DNA of 47,074 bases, from contig JAHFSX010000046.1 of NCBI GenBank assembly GCA_023269675.1, positions 1 to 47,074 on the forward strand, read 5' to 3'. The position numbers were made by a program, and so were the translations under genes. Below are positions 7,019 to 13,793 of the stretch, piece by piece (position 1 is the stretch's first letter; each line of letters begins with the position of its first letter). The DNA is from Verrucomicrobiota bacterium. GTDB taxonomy: Bacteria > Verrucomicrobiota > Kiritimatiellia > RFP12 > UBA1067. The notes under the pieces were generated by a model. That model did not search any database. It was not told where the DNA came from and saw nothing but the letters and a program-made list of their open reading frames with translations.

Positions 7019-7276
7019 CTACCAGTTGCCCACGGGTTTCTGCTGACGTGCCCGTGATTGCGGCTGCGGGTTCCGTTTCGCCCAGACCTGCCGGAATTTC
7101 AGTTTCCAGTTTTGGATCGGGCGGTTGCTGGTGTCGCGCCAGGCGGGCGCGTAACAGGCGATGAAGCGTTTCGCGATGTCGCGCGGGTCGGTGAAGTTGA
7201 GGCCCGCCGCATAGTCGGTGACTTCGTCCTCGGTCGGCGGCGTGAATGCTGGGCGCGGTTTCTTGGGTGTGTGCAT
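7019..7276 (-). CDS. Small DnaD C-terminal-like replication protein
   Basis: The 85-residue product has PPTEDEVTDYAAGL, then DIAKRFIACYAPAWRDT and IQNWKLKFRQVWAKR, the pattern of the conserved C-terminal domain of phage DnaD-like replication initiators (a Pro-Thr-x2-Glu-Val opening, a helix with F-x2-Y/CY, and a W-K-x2-W-type end). In many phages this domain is fused to an N-terminal winged helix; here the winged helix is the separate upstream gene 7276-7638, whose TAA overlaps this ATG by one base. The last residues KPVGNW echo KPIGNW of the upstream protein. Probable role: loading the adjacent helicase at the origin. Confidence 0.65.
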   Translation of the reverse strand: MHTPKKPRPAFTPPTEDEVTDYAAGLNFTDPRDIAKRFIACYAPAWRDTSNRPIQNWKLKFRQVWAKRNPQPQSRARQQKPVGNW

Positions 7277-7638
7277 TACCAGTTTCCTATCGGTTTGGAG
7301 TCCTTTGATTCTGGGGTTTCGTTCGGTTTGCCGAAGTTGGGGATGGGCGTTATGGCGAAGGTAATTTTCTTACGGCTGGTTCCGCCGCCGCCGAGGGGCC
7401 GGATGAAGCCCTTTTCCACGAGGTAATTCTCGGCGTTGACGATGGTCTGGCGCGAGAGGTTGGTTTCAGTGCAGAGCGTTGCGATGGAGCGCGAGGTCTC
7501 CCATGTCTGGTGCAGGGTGGCGTCGCGAAGCATGCACAGCCATACGGCCAGTGCGGTGTATTGCTTCGCCTTCAGCAAGTCGAGCGTCCCCTGGTCCGGA
7601 ACGGGCGTCCAACGGTTTGTGTTCGGCGCGTGGGGCAT
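7276..7638 (-). CDS. Winged-helix replication initiator-like protein
   Basis: The 120-residue protein has a helix-turn-helix core (LCTETNLSRQTIVNAENYL) followed by a wing (KGFIRPLGGGGTSRKKITFAI), the shape of phage replication-initiation or Helix-turn-helix_36 proteins. It probably binds the element's origin and works with the DnaD-C-like protein encoded by the overlapping next gene. ATG at 7636-7638; 40 bases separate it from the excisionase-like gene. It ends in KPIGNW, a tail shared with the next protein. The alternative reading is a transcription factor, but its position next to a helicase gene favours replication. Confidence 0.65.
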   Translation of the reverse strand: MPHAPNTNRWTPVPDQGTLDLLKAKQYTALAVWLCMLRDATLHQTWETSRSIATLCTETNLSRQTIVNAENYLVEKGFIRPLGGGGTSRKKITFAITPIPNFGKPNETPESKDSKPIGNW

Positions 7639-7678
7639 GGCTGGAAAGGGCGTGCGGTTGCATGCTTGCGCGGGTGTT

Positions 7679-7948
7679 TTACATGGTTAGCGTCATCTGG
7701 CATTGGTCGTCGCCGGTTTCCCGGCTCGGCGCGGGACACGTTGCGGGGCGCGAGGTGATGAGCGCGTGGACATCGCGGTCAAGGTAACCCAGCGCGTTTT
7801 TGCGTCCGGGCAGCCTGACCTGGGGCAGGATGCCCTGCGCGGCGAACTTGTTGACGGCGCGTGGCGTGACGCGCAGGATCGCGGCGACCTCGTCGCGGGT
7901 GAGGAGGTTGTGACTGGCGGCAGGGTGCTTCGCTTGCTCGTTTTGCAT
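7679..7948 (-). CDS. Excisionase/MerR-like DNA-binding protein
   Basis: The 89-residue product contains LLTRDEVAAILRVTPRAVNK followed by FAAQGILPQVRLPGRKNALGYLDRDV, the standard helix-turn-helix_17/excisionase layout in which the second helix is followed by a wing that recognises DNA. ATG at 7946-7948 with an AAAGGAAC site is the best start. It is the first gene of the leftward early operon and faces the rightward small terminase gene across a 128-bp region with repeated operator-like sites. It may be an excisionase (Xis) for the integrase at 34 kb, or a repressor acting on the divergent promoters. Confidence 0.75.
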   Translation of the reverse strand: MQNEQAKHPAASHNLLTRDEVAAILRVTPRAVNKFAAQGILPQVRLPGRKNALGYLDRDVHALITSRPATCPAPSRETGDDQCQMTLTM

Positions 7949-7989
7949 GCTCGGTTCCTTTCTGTTCCGGCTCGTTCTTTGTCGGATAA

Positions 7990-8020
7990 GGTAGCACGCC
8001 TTCCGACTGGGTAGCAAGCC
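7990..8020. promoter_or_regulatory. Operator-like direct repeats in the early/late divergent region
   Basis: Two 11-base repeats, GGTAGCACGCC at 7990-8000 and GGTAGCAAGCC at 8010-8020, are spaced 20 bp start to start, two helical turns apart, between divergent genes. On the minus strand a weak promoter (TTGCTA, 18-base spacer, TACCTT) overlaps both sites. They are good candidates for binding by the HTH protein encoded immediately to the left. Confidence 0.55.
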
Positions 8021-8076
8021 GAAAACGGAACGTTTTTGGATTGCCGCCGCTGCGGCGGGTTTGCTAAGAACAGGGC

Positions 8077-8634
8077 ATGAATACGCCACTGCCCGATCTG
8101 TTCGACCGCGATAAAGCCTTCGCGCCAGCGGCGCAGGCGCTGCGCTCGCGCAAGCGCGAGACCTATTGCCAGGAGATCGCGGGCGAGTGCTGGGGCAACA
8201 ACACCGAGGCGTACTGCCGCGCGTTCGGCGCGACGGACCGCGACGCGGCCAGCGCGTCGGCGGCGCGGCTGATGCGCGACCCGGTGGTCCGGGCGCGGAT
8301 CGGGTATCTGCGCGACGAGTCGGTGGAGCGCATGGGCGTCGACCGGCTTTGGATCCTCGAAAAGCGCAAGCACATCGTGGAGCATGCCCGCAATGCGGCC
8401 GACAAGCTTCGGGCGCTGGAGGATCTTGAAAAGAGCCTCGGGCTCGACGCGCCGCTGAAACTGGAGATCAACCAGAACACGAACGTGAACCTGTCCGGCA
8501 TGGCCGGTGTGGTCAAGATCGAGAACGCGGCGGAGTTCGCGCGGATCATGGAGGCCGTCCGCGCTGCCGGCGAACGTGAGACGGCGAAGCCGGCGGACGT
8601 CGTGGAGATCGATGTGGCCGGAAATCCGCATTGA
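8077..8634 (+). CDS. terS: Terminase small subunit
   Basis: The 185-residue product has the Terminase_2 layout: an N-terminal helical DNA-binding region with the signature TEAYCRAFGATDRDAASASAA then RLMRDPVVRARIGYL, followed by a helical middle and an acidic C-terminus. It would recognise the packaging site and recruit the large subunit. ATG at 8077 with a weak AGGGC site. In most phages the large subunit follows directly; here it lies 6.5 kb downstream at 15109, with three small lower-GC genes and a 4.9-kb gene-free repeat island in between. A hairpin just after the stop suggests that transcription may end or pause there. Confidence 0.75.
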   Translation: MNTPLPDLFDRDKAFAPAAQALRSRKRETYCQEIAGECWGNNTEAYCRAFGATDRDAASASAARLMRDPVVRARIGYLRDESVERMGVDRLWILEKRKHIVEHARNAADKLRALEDLEKSLGLDAPLKLEINQNTNVNLSGMAGVVKIENAAEFARIMEAVRAAGERETAKPADVVEIDVAGNPH

Positions 8635-8640
8635 CCTAAA

Positions 8641-8681
8641 CGCCGCCGGGGCTTACCCTATCTGGGAAAGGTGCGGCGGCG
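8641..8681 (+). terminator. Hairpin downstream of terS
   Basis: Outer arms CGCCGCC (8641-8647) and GGCGGCG (8675-8681) are complementary, and inside them CCC and GGG flank the loop TATCT. There is no U-run, so factor-independent termination is uncertain. The inner loop resembles the TATCC(T) hairpin family seen elsewhere in the window. Confidence 0.45.
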
Positions 8682-8739
8682 CTGTGTGCCGTGCTAGAAA
8701 TATGCGTGACGCAGATTACGATGTTGTACAAGAGCAATT

Positions 8740-9183
8740 ATGAATGAAACGGAAAGAGGACGAATTTGCCTATATGCCGAGCTCATGCGAGTTGTCTGCA
8801 AGATGGACTCCTGTTGTTCACTCATCCAAAAGGCGGACTTATTGCCAGTCCGTGAGCATATCTTGCGAATCGGAAAAGCAATAGGGCAGTTGTACGAGAT
8901 CGAGATGGCTATCGTCAAAGAAGACCCTAGACTCTATCCGGCGTTCTTCAAAATCAAAGAAGAGCATTCGGGCACAGCCGTTGCTCTAGCTGAAGACGAA
9001 GCACGAAAAGCCGTTCAAGAAGAACGCCTTGATGACGCGATAGCGTTTCTTGAAGCTTACCTTGAGAAGCACATGAATGACCCAGCGGAGCACAGAACGA
9101 TTGCATCGGACGAGATCGTTCGGCTGAGACTCATGAAAGAGGCACAACAAGGCAGCGTACCGAACACGAGTACGCCTCGGTAG
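8740..9183 (+). CDS. Hypothetical protein, cassette-like gene 1
   Basis: The 147-residue product is mostly helical and acidic (QKADLLPVREHILRIGKAI, EDEARKAVQEERLDDAIAFL) with a TPR-like look but no clear repeat. Family unknown. ATG at 8740; no strong ribosome-binding site. GC content is lower than in terS. Its last codons overlap the left arm of an attC-like hairpin (9159-9199), and the next gene starts seven bases after that hairpin, the arrangement expected of integron gene cassettes. It is one of three consecutive small genes inserted between the terminase genes. Confidence 0.55.
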   Translation: MNETERGRICLYAELMRVVCKMDSCCSLIQKADLLPVREHILRIGKAIGQLYEIEMAIVKEDPRLYPAFFKIKEEHSGTAVALAEDEARKAVQEERLDDAIAFLEAYLEKHMNDPAEHRTIASDEIVRLRLMKEAQQGSVPNTSTPR

Positions 9184-9199
9184 CTGCTCGACGTTCGGC
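9159..9199 (+). repeat. attC-like hairpin 1 (short)
   Basis: ACCGAAC at 9159-9165 resembles an R'' box and GTTCGGC at 9193-9199 an R' box; CCGAAC/GTTCGG pair perfectly, as do CGAG (9167-9170) and CTCG (9187-9190), with unpaired bases between. The total of 41 bases is short for attC, and R' has C where the consensus has a purine. Position at a stop codon and just before the next start supports the reading. Confidence 0.4.
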
Positions 9200-9205
9200 A
9201 CCAAG

Positions 9206-9457
9206 ATGAAAATGAGAAAAATTAGAAATGCGCTTCGACCGCTGGCTCTCATGGCGCTTGCCGCTGGTCTGTTCATCTGGTTGCTCTGGTTGAACGCCAT
9301 GTGTCTGGACGAGCTTGCAAGCAAGTTTGCGTTGTCGGACAGAGTGCAAAGACTCCATCGGTTCAGTAGTTGGCTACTCCTGGCGCAACTCGCGCTGTCA
9401 CTGGTGCTAATTCTCACCTTGGAACTGGTCATAACGAAGAAACGGAAAACAGAGTGA
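9206..9457 (+). CDS. Two-helix membrane protein, cassette-like gene 2
   Basis: The 83-residue product has a basic start (MKMRKIRNALRP) and two hydrophobic helices at about residues 11-30 and 52-76, ending in TKKRKTE, so it is a small inner-membrane protein with both ends probably cytoplasmic. Function unknown. The start at 9206 lies seven bases after an attC-like site, and its TGA (9455-9457) directly abuts the next attC-like site at 9458. A single promoterless-looking small gene bounded this way is what an integron cassette looks like; the cassette would measure about 328 bp. Confidence 0.6.
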   Translation: MKMRKIRNALRPLALMALAAGLFIWLLWLNAMCLDELASKFALSDRVQRLHRFSSWLLLAQLALSLVLILTLELVITKKRKTE

Positions 9458-9527
9458 GCCGAACCAAGCGTCCCTCCCAACCACCGTTCGCCTTCGGCTC
9501 CGGTGGTTGGAGGTCGCTGCGTTGGGT
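9458..9527 (+). repeat. attC-like hairpin 2
   Basis: R''-like GCCGAAC (9458-9464) and R'-like GTTGGGT (9521-9527, fits GTTRRRY) bracket an imperfect palindrome. CCAACCACCG (9477-9486) pairs perfectly with CGGTGGTTGG (9501-9510), and CCT pairs with AGG next to it leaving one extrahelical C, as in attC bottom-strand recognition. The terminal loop contains a small GCC/GGC hairpin. At 70 bases it is within the attC size range and lies exactly between two small genes. Confidence 0.55.
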
Positions 9528-9536
9528 AAAGACCTT

Positions 9537-9770
9537 ATGAACCGACAAGATGAAATTGAATTGAATCGCCTTTGCACCGCGCTCGAGCATGTTGATAAGC
9601 ATAATGTGCTCTCGTCAGAAGAACATGAAGCTCTTACGAAGGCGGCATTGGCGCTGCACAAAATCTTTCTGCTTGCCGAGCGAGAAGCACTTGAAGAACA
9701 ATACAAGAGTTTGTCTATGCCATTGTCGACAGACCAAACTGACCATCTGAAACGCATGTCCCTGATGTAG
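9537..9770 (+). CDS. Small helical protein, cassette-like gene 3
   Basis: The 77-residue product (MNRQDEIELNRLCTALEHVD...) is charged and helical and has no signal or membrane segment. Family unknown. ATG at 9537 lies nine bases after the R'-like box of attC-like site 2. After its TAG, the sequence CCCTAAC (9773-9779) and GTTGAGC (9784-9790, fits GTTRRRY) may be a degenerate remnant of a third attC, but only four bases separate them. Beyond it the gene-free repeat island starts. Confidence 0.5.
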   Translation: MNRQDEIELNRLCTALEHVDKHNVLSSEEHEALTKAALALHKIFLLAEREALEEQYKSLSMPLSTDQTDHLKRMSLM

Positions 9771-9865
9771 TACCCTAACTTTTGTTGAGCCGGGTGCCGC
9801 GCAAATTTTCTGTGTGCTTTTTTGTGCGAATTTTCAAAAATAGTGTCTCCCGCCAGAGGCCACGG

Positions 9866-9934
9866 CCCCCCTTCCCCCCGGTTTTGGGGCCTGCCCCCCT
9901 CCCCCCCAGCTCACGCCACGCCCCCCTTCCCCCC
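9866..9934. repeat. C-run block (G-quadruplex potential on the minus strand)
   Basis: Six runs of six or seven C occur at 9866, 9874, 9894, 9901, 9921 and 9929, separated by short spacers. The minus strand therefore has six G-runs able to form stacked quadruplexes. A similar G-rich block lies on the plus strand at 12693-12739, so the two face each other across the octamer-repeat region. Confidence 0.7.
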
Positions 9935-10047
9935 AAGGTGAGCTGCCACAAGGCCGGCCTACCACACGTCCGCGTGCGGCAGCCGTCCACTGTTTCAAGT
10001 CTGGTTCAATTCTGTTTCGACTCTGTCTCGTTGCCGCCGCGTGTAAC

Positions 10048-10140
10048 CGTGTGGCAGGCGTGCGCCGGGGAACCCGCATAGGCCATTCAGGCGGGTCGCG
10101 CCAAGCCGTCGCGTGTGGCAGCCGGTTGCGGAAAAACGGG
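10048..10140 (+). repeat. 93-bp direct repeat, copy 1
   Basis: Starts with CGTGTGGCAGGCG and includes GGCGGGTCGCGCCAAGCCGT and a following GTGTGGCAGCCG. Matches 10265-10358 in the same orientation, with scattered substitutions and one or two single-base gaps. Confidence 0.75.
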
Positions 10141-10264
10141 ATGGGGCTGCGGATCGCGATGGGCTGACGCACCGAGTCCCCAAGCGGCAGCCTGTACCGG
10201 ATGTTGCAGGCGGTGCCGGGTAATCCCGCAGTGGTGATTCAAAGCGGGTGGCAACCGCCGTTCC

Positions 10265-10358
10265 CGTGTGGCAGGCGTGCGCGGGGGAACCCGCTGTGGC
10301 GATTCGGGCGGGTCGCGCCAAGCCGTCGCCGTGTGGCAGCCGTTTGCGGAAAAACGGA
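10265..10358 (+). repeat. 93-bp direct repeat, copy 2
   Basis: Second copy of 10048-10140, beginning with the same CGTGTGGCAGGCG. Substitutions fall evenly along it, with no codon-position pattern visible, which argues against coding function. Confidence 0.75.
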
Positions 10359-10435
10359 CCGGGGTCGCTTCGCCTTGCGCGAGGGGGCGCGGGGGCTGCC
10401 ACATGGAATGCGGCAGCCGCCGCGCTTGAAAGACC

Positions 10436-10472
10436 GTGTAGCAACTTCGCGTGAAACGGTAAGTTGCTACAC
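10436..10472 (+). repeat. Perfect 12-bp hairpin
   Basis: GTGTAGCAACTT (10436-10447) and AAGTTGCTACAC (10461-10472) are perfectly complementary around a 13-base loop. It is a lower-GC hairpin embedded in GC-rich repeats and has no following U-run. Confidence 0.65.
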
Positions 10473-10847
10473 CTGCCACGCCTCGCAGAGCTGCCGCGCA
10501 GCGGAACCCCGCGTGACGGGAACGCGGGTGGGGCTGACACAGCCGCCAACATTGGGCGGCGTCTATCCGCTTGCCGAGTGAGCGGCTTTCGCCCCCGTTA
10601 GCGGCACTTGCGGGAGGGATGCGGACTAGCCCGCTCGTGGCGCGTCGGGGTGCGAATGCGCGAGTGAGGCCTTCCGCGCTTAACCGGCGCGGCAGACTAC
10701 ATTGATGCTGTGCGGGCGCGGCGTGGCGGCAGCCGGCAATGACGGCGGGCGTGCGGGCTGGGGCGTGTATCCACGCGCAAAGACCGCGCCCCGGCGGCAC
10801 GGCTGCCGTCGCCCGCGCCCGGCGATGTGGCAGCCGAGCAGACTCGG

Positions 10848-11500
10848 GCGGCGGCTGCCACACTGGGGACATGAAAACGGCGGCGAGCGCACCGGCACGC
10901 AAGGAGCCTGCGAGGAAGCGGGCCGGTACGCTGGCCGACACAGATGCCGCTGCGGCAAAGGAGCGGCGGTGACCGTACGGGACGGCGACGGCTGCCACAC
11001 GGGCGCTGGGTCTTATCTTCCCGAAACGCCCGTGCGGCAAGCCGGGGCCGTCCCGTATGGCTGCGAAGCAGCGCCGCGAGTGCGAGCCCGTGGCCGTGCG
11101 CGTGGCAGCCGTTGGGGCTGCCACACTGGGTCTTTGAAACCGGCGGCGGGCCTGCCGCATCGACACCGCAACAAGCCTGCGCAGTGAGGATGGCGTGTGG
11201 CAGGCCTTCCGCCGTGATGCCGCCGCGCAACGCCCGCCGGCGACCGTACCGAAGAGCAGCGACGGTGATGCCTGGAGGTAGCGCAGGCGGTCCTGTAGAC
11301 AGGCCGACTGCGTGGACGTAAGGCGTTCACCGGAAGATGCGATGCAGGCATGGCGTGCGCACGCACGCGGCGGAAGCGTGGAGCCCGTAGCAATGTGGGG
11401 CTGCTGGTATCGGGGGGAGTCGGCGAGATCGCCGCGCCTGTATCCGGGCGCGGAAGCTCGCCGCGGGGGGGTGTGTCACCCGCCCCGTAATTATCTGGAT
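10848..11500 (+). repeat. Diverged tandem duplication, unit 1
   Basis: Blocks at 10848-10985, 11032-11250 and 11381-11470 reappear in the same order in unit 2, shifted by about 796, 846 and 854 bases. Shared landmarks include GGCTGCCACACTGGG, GACACCGCAACAAGC, GCGCAGTGAGGATGGCGTG and GGTATCGGGGGGAGTCGGCG. Hairpins 10826-10862 (11-bp stem) and 11102-11124 (9-bp stem) fall in or beside it. Confidence 0.75.
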
Positions 11501-11583
11501 CTGTTTGTTACTCTGCTGATTGAACTGCTGGGGGAGAGGGTCCGGGAGAGGGACCAAGCCGCCGGGCTTGGTCCCCCGCGTTG

Positions 11584-11613
11584 GGCTGCCACAGGAAATG
11601 ATGTGTGGCAGCC
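11584..11613 (+). repeat. Octamer-pair hairpin between the duplicated units
   Basis: GGCTGCCACA (11584-11593) pairs perfectly with TGTGGCAGCC (11604-11613) around a 10-base loop. It is one of at least five perfect hairpins built from the CTGCCACA/TGTGGCAG octamer in this island (others at 10826-10862, 11102-11124, 11832-11885 and near 11949-11971). Confidence 0.7.
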
Positions 11614-11643
11614 GTCGTCCTGTGGCAGGCGCTCGACGCGAAG

Positions 11644-12345
11644 CGGCGGCGGCTGCCACACTGGGGATATGAGATGCGGCGGCGTGCGCAACCGGCACGC
11701 AAGGAGCCTGCGACGCGGCGGCCGGTGCGCTGGCCGACACAGATGCCGCAGCGGCAAACGAGCGGCGGCGACCGTAGCGGTCCGGATGCGGGCGGCTGCC
11801 ACCAAGCGCAAGCGACTGGTACCGGCCGCAAGGCCTGCCACACGTGCGCCGGGTGGTATCTCCGCTCAACGCCGTGTGGCAGGCCGGTTCCGGAGCCGCT
11901 ATGGCGTGCGCATGCACGCGCCGCGAGTGTGAGCCCGTGGCCGTGCCGCGTGGCAGCCGTTGGGGCTGCCACACTGGGGATCTGAAGACGGCGGCGGGCC
12001 TGCCACAGCGACACCGCAACAAGCTTGCGCAGTGAGGATGGCGTGTGGCAGGCCTTCCGGCGTGATGCCTCTGCGGAAAGCCCGCCGGCGACCGTACGGC
12101 GACGGACACAAGGAGGCGAGCCGCGCCCCGGCGGCAACACCAAGCCCGGTAGTCCGGGCGACTGGACGCCTGGGGCGCGGTGAGCTGACGCTGGGCCCGT
12201 CGCTGTATGGCTGCGCATGCAGCGGCGGCGCTGTGAGCCCGTGGCAATGCGGGGCGTCTGGTATCGGGGGGAGTCGGCGAGATCGCCGCGCCTGTAACCG
12301 GGCGCGGAAGCTCGACGCGGGGGGACGTGTCGCCACCCCAAGCGG
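11644..12345 (+). repeat. Diverged tandem duplication, unit 2
   Basis: Second unit of the duplication starting at 10848. Insertions and deletions relative to unit 1 are not multiples of three, so no reading frame is kept; hairpin-forming octamers are kept. A 12-bp perfect stem GGCCTGCCACAC (11832-11843) with GTGTGGCAGGCC (11874-11885) is specific to this unit. Confidence 0.75.
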
Positions 12346-12626
12346 ATCTGAGAGTTGTAGTTGTCGTCGTGATAGTTGTCTTCGGCATTGTCGGTGTCGT
12401 TGTCGTTGGATCGTGTGGCAGCCGAGGCGGCGCTGCCGCCGAAGGCTGCCGCGTGTGGGTGAGCCCGCGCAAGCGTCGCGTCCGGAGAGACGCGCGGGAG
12501 GGAGCGCGAAGCGCGGCCCGCGCGGCTCCGGACGCGGCGCGTACCCGGCAGCCGCCACGGGTCCCGCGCCGGCCGCCGAAGCCCGAAGGGTGACCGCCGC
12601 AATGAGGATGCGGTCACCGCTCCCCC

Positions 12627-12660
12627 CAAAAAAAACGGCCCAATGAAAAGGCCCGTTTTT
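12627..12660. terminator. Bidirectional factor-independent terminator
   Basis: An A-run and ACGGCC are followed by a short loop and GGCCCGTTTTT, forming an A/T-flanked GC stem with one bulge. Both strands show a U-run after the stem. It lies about 2.9 kb after the last small gene and in a gene-free zone, which suggests that the repeat island is transcribed. Confidence 0.65.
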
Positions 12661-12692
12661 CGAGCCCGTCCCCCCGGATGCGAGCAATAACA

Positions 12693-12739
12693 GGGGGGCT
12701 CGCAGGAAGGGGGGTTCTGGGGGGAAGGGCGGCGGGGGG
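12693..12739 (+). repeat. G-run block (G-quadruplex potential)
   Basis: G-runs of six at 12693-12698, 12709-12714, 12719-12724 and 12734-12739, plus a run of three at 12727-12729, are separated by short spacers. This meets the usual quadruplex pattern and mirrors the C-run block at 9866-9934. Confidence 0.7.
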
Positions 12740-13093
12740 AGCGGCGAGGCGGGTCGGTCGCGGGTTGGCGGAATGCCGGGGTGCGCGGGCGCGAGGGGTC
12801 CGGGGAAACCTCTCCGGGCCGCTGCGTAGGCCGCCCTGCGGCCGGAGCCCGCAGCAATGTGACGCACCCGCAACGCACTGCCCGTATCCGGGCATGTGCG
12901 GAAACAAGGCCCGCCGGTGCGGCCCGACGGGGACGGCGCCGGCACCCCCGGAAGCTCGGCGGTACTCCGCCGAGATCGCCGGGAGGTGCCAGAGCCGCCG
13001 AGGAGACAGCGTATCCGCTGGCTCCGAGGTTGCCCCAGGTCGGGCCGCTGCGGGCCGCTGGAGTGAGGGCGTGCTGACGAAGCCGAAGCCGCA

Positions 13094-13793
13094 GGCAGCC
13101 CGCTATCCTGCGGGCTGCCCGCCGCTATCTGCGGCGAAGTGCGGCGAGGCTGAGGAAGCATGCCCGAACGTGTGGAGGGGGTACGGGGGGGGAACTCCCC
13201 CCGAGCCTACAGTCAAAGGGGCGAGGGGGCGAGGGAGCCGGTACCCCGGCGACCGAGAGCGAGGCGAGCCCGTCTCCGCCCGCTATCCTGCGGGCGTGGC
13301 TGGATGCCGGGACCCCCGCCGCTATCCTGCGGCGGTGGCTCCAGCCGGGCGAGCAGCGACCCCGAGAGCGCCTGCTAGGCGCGGAGCGCCGACGCTGAGC
13401 GCGGTACCCTCCCCGCTGGACGGAGGGTGGAAACGAGAACACAACGGTCGCGCGGAGCAAAGAGGCCTGCTTGCCCCGCGCTATCCCGCGCGGGGTGCAG
13501 GCCGATGCAGGGGCGCAGTGTCCGCCCGCTATCCTGCGGGCGTGCGCCCCGGTCGGGATGGGTTGAGGGGTGTTACGGCAACGAATCGCCAAAAGGTCGC
13601 CCTGGCGACCGCCGTCGTAGAAAGCCAGAACGCAGCCGCGCTTCTCCGGCGGCTATCCTGCCGCCGTGCGCGGCGTCGGTTCTCCTTCGGGCGTATCCGC
13701 CCGACAAAGGTGCCGCCTCCCCCGCCGCTATCCTGCGGCGGCGGCACCGGTGCGAGGGAGCCGCCCCCTTCTCCGCCCGCTATCCTGCGGGCG
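13094..13793 (+). repeat. Array of ten hairpins with a conserved TATCCT loop and varying stems
   Basis: Each has a perfectly paired stem closed by GC/GC around TATCCT or a close variant. Positions and left arms: 13094-13119 GGCAGCCCGC; 13120-13136 CGCCGC (loop TATCT); 13277-13296 CGCCCGC; 13316-13335 CCGCCGC; 13474-13495 CCCCGCGC (loop TATCCC); 13523-13542 CGCCCGC; 13647-13666 CGGCGGC; 13687-13704 TCGGGCG (loop TATC); 13722-13741 CCGCCGC; 13774-13793 CGCCCGC. Right arms are always the reverse complement. Related TATC-loop hairpins lie at 12889-12904 (TGCCCG stem), 13007-13020 (CAGCG stem) and 4250-4266. All show the loop in the same strand orientation. Six of the ten are followed by GTG or CG. 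Stem changes that keep pairing while the loop stays fixed point to selection on the folded form. Confidence 0.85.

Noticed and set aside
10870..10972. 34-codon frame MKTAASAPARKEP...
   Set aside because: The duplicated copy at 11668 is frameshifted, so the peptide is not conserved between the two units.
13094..13793. CRISPR array
   Set aside because: The repeated units are short palindromes with irregular spacing (about 26 to 160 bp) and no constant repeat length; no cas genes are near.
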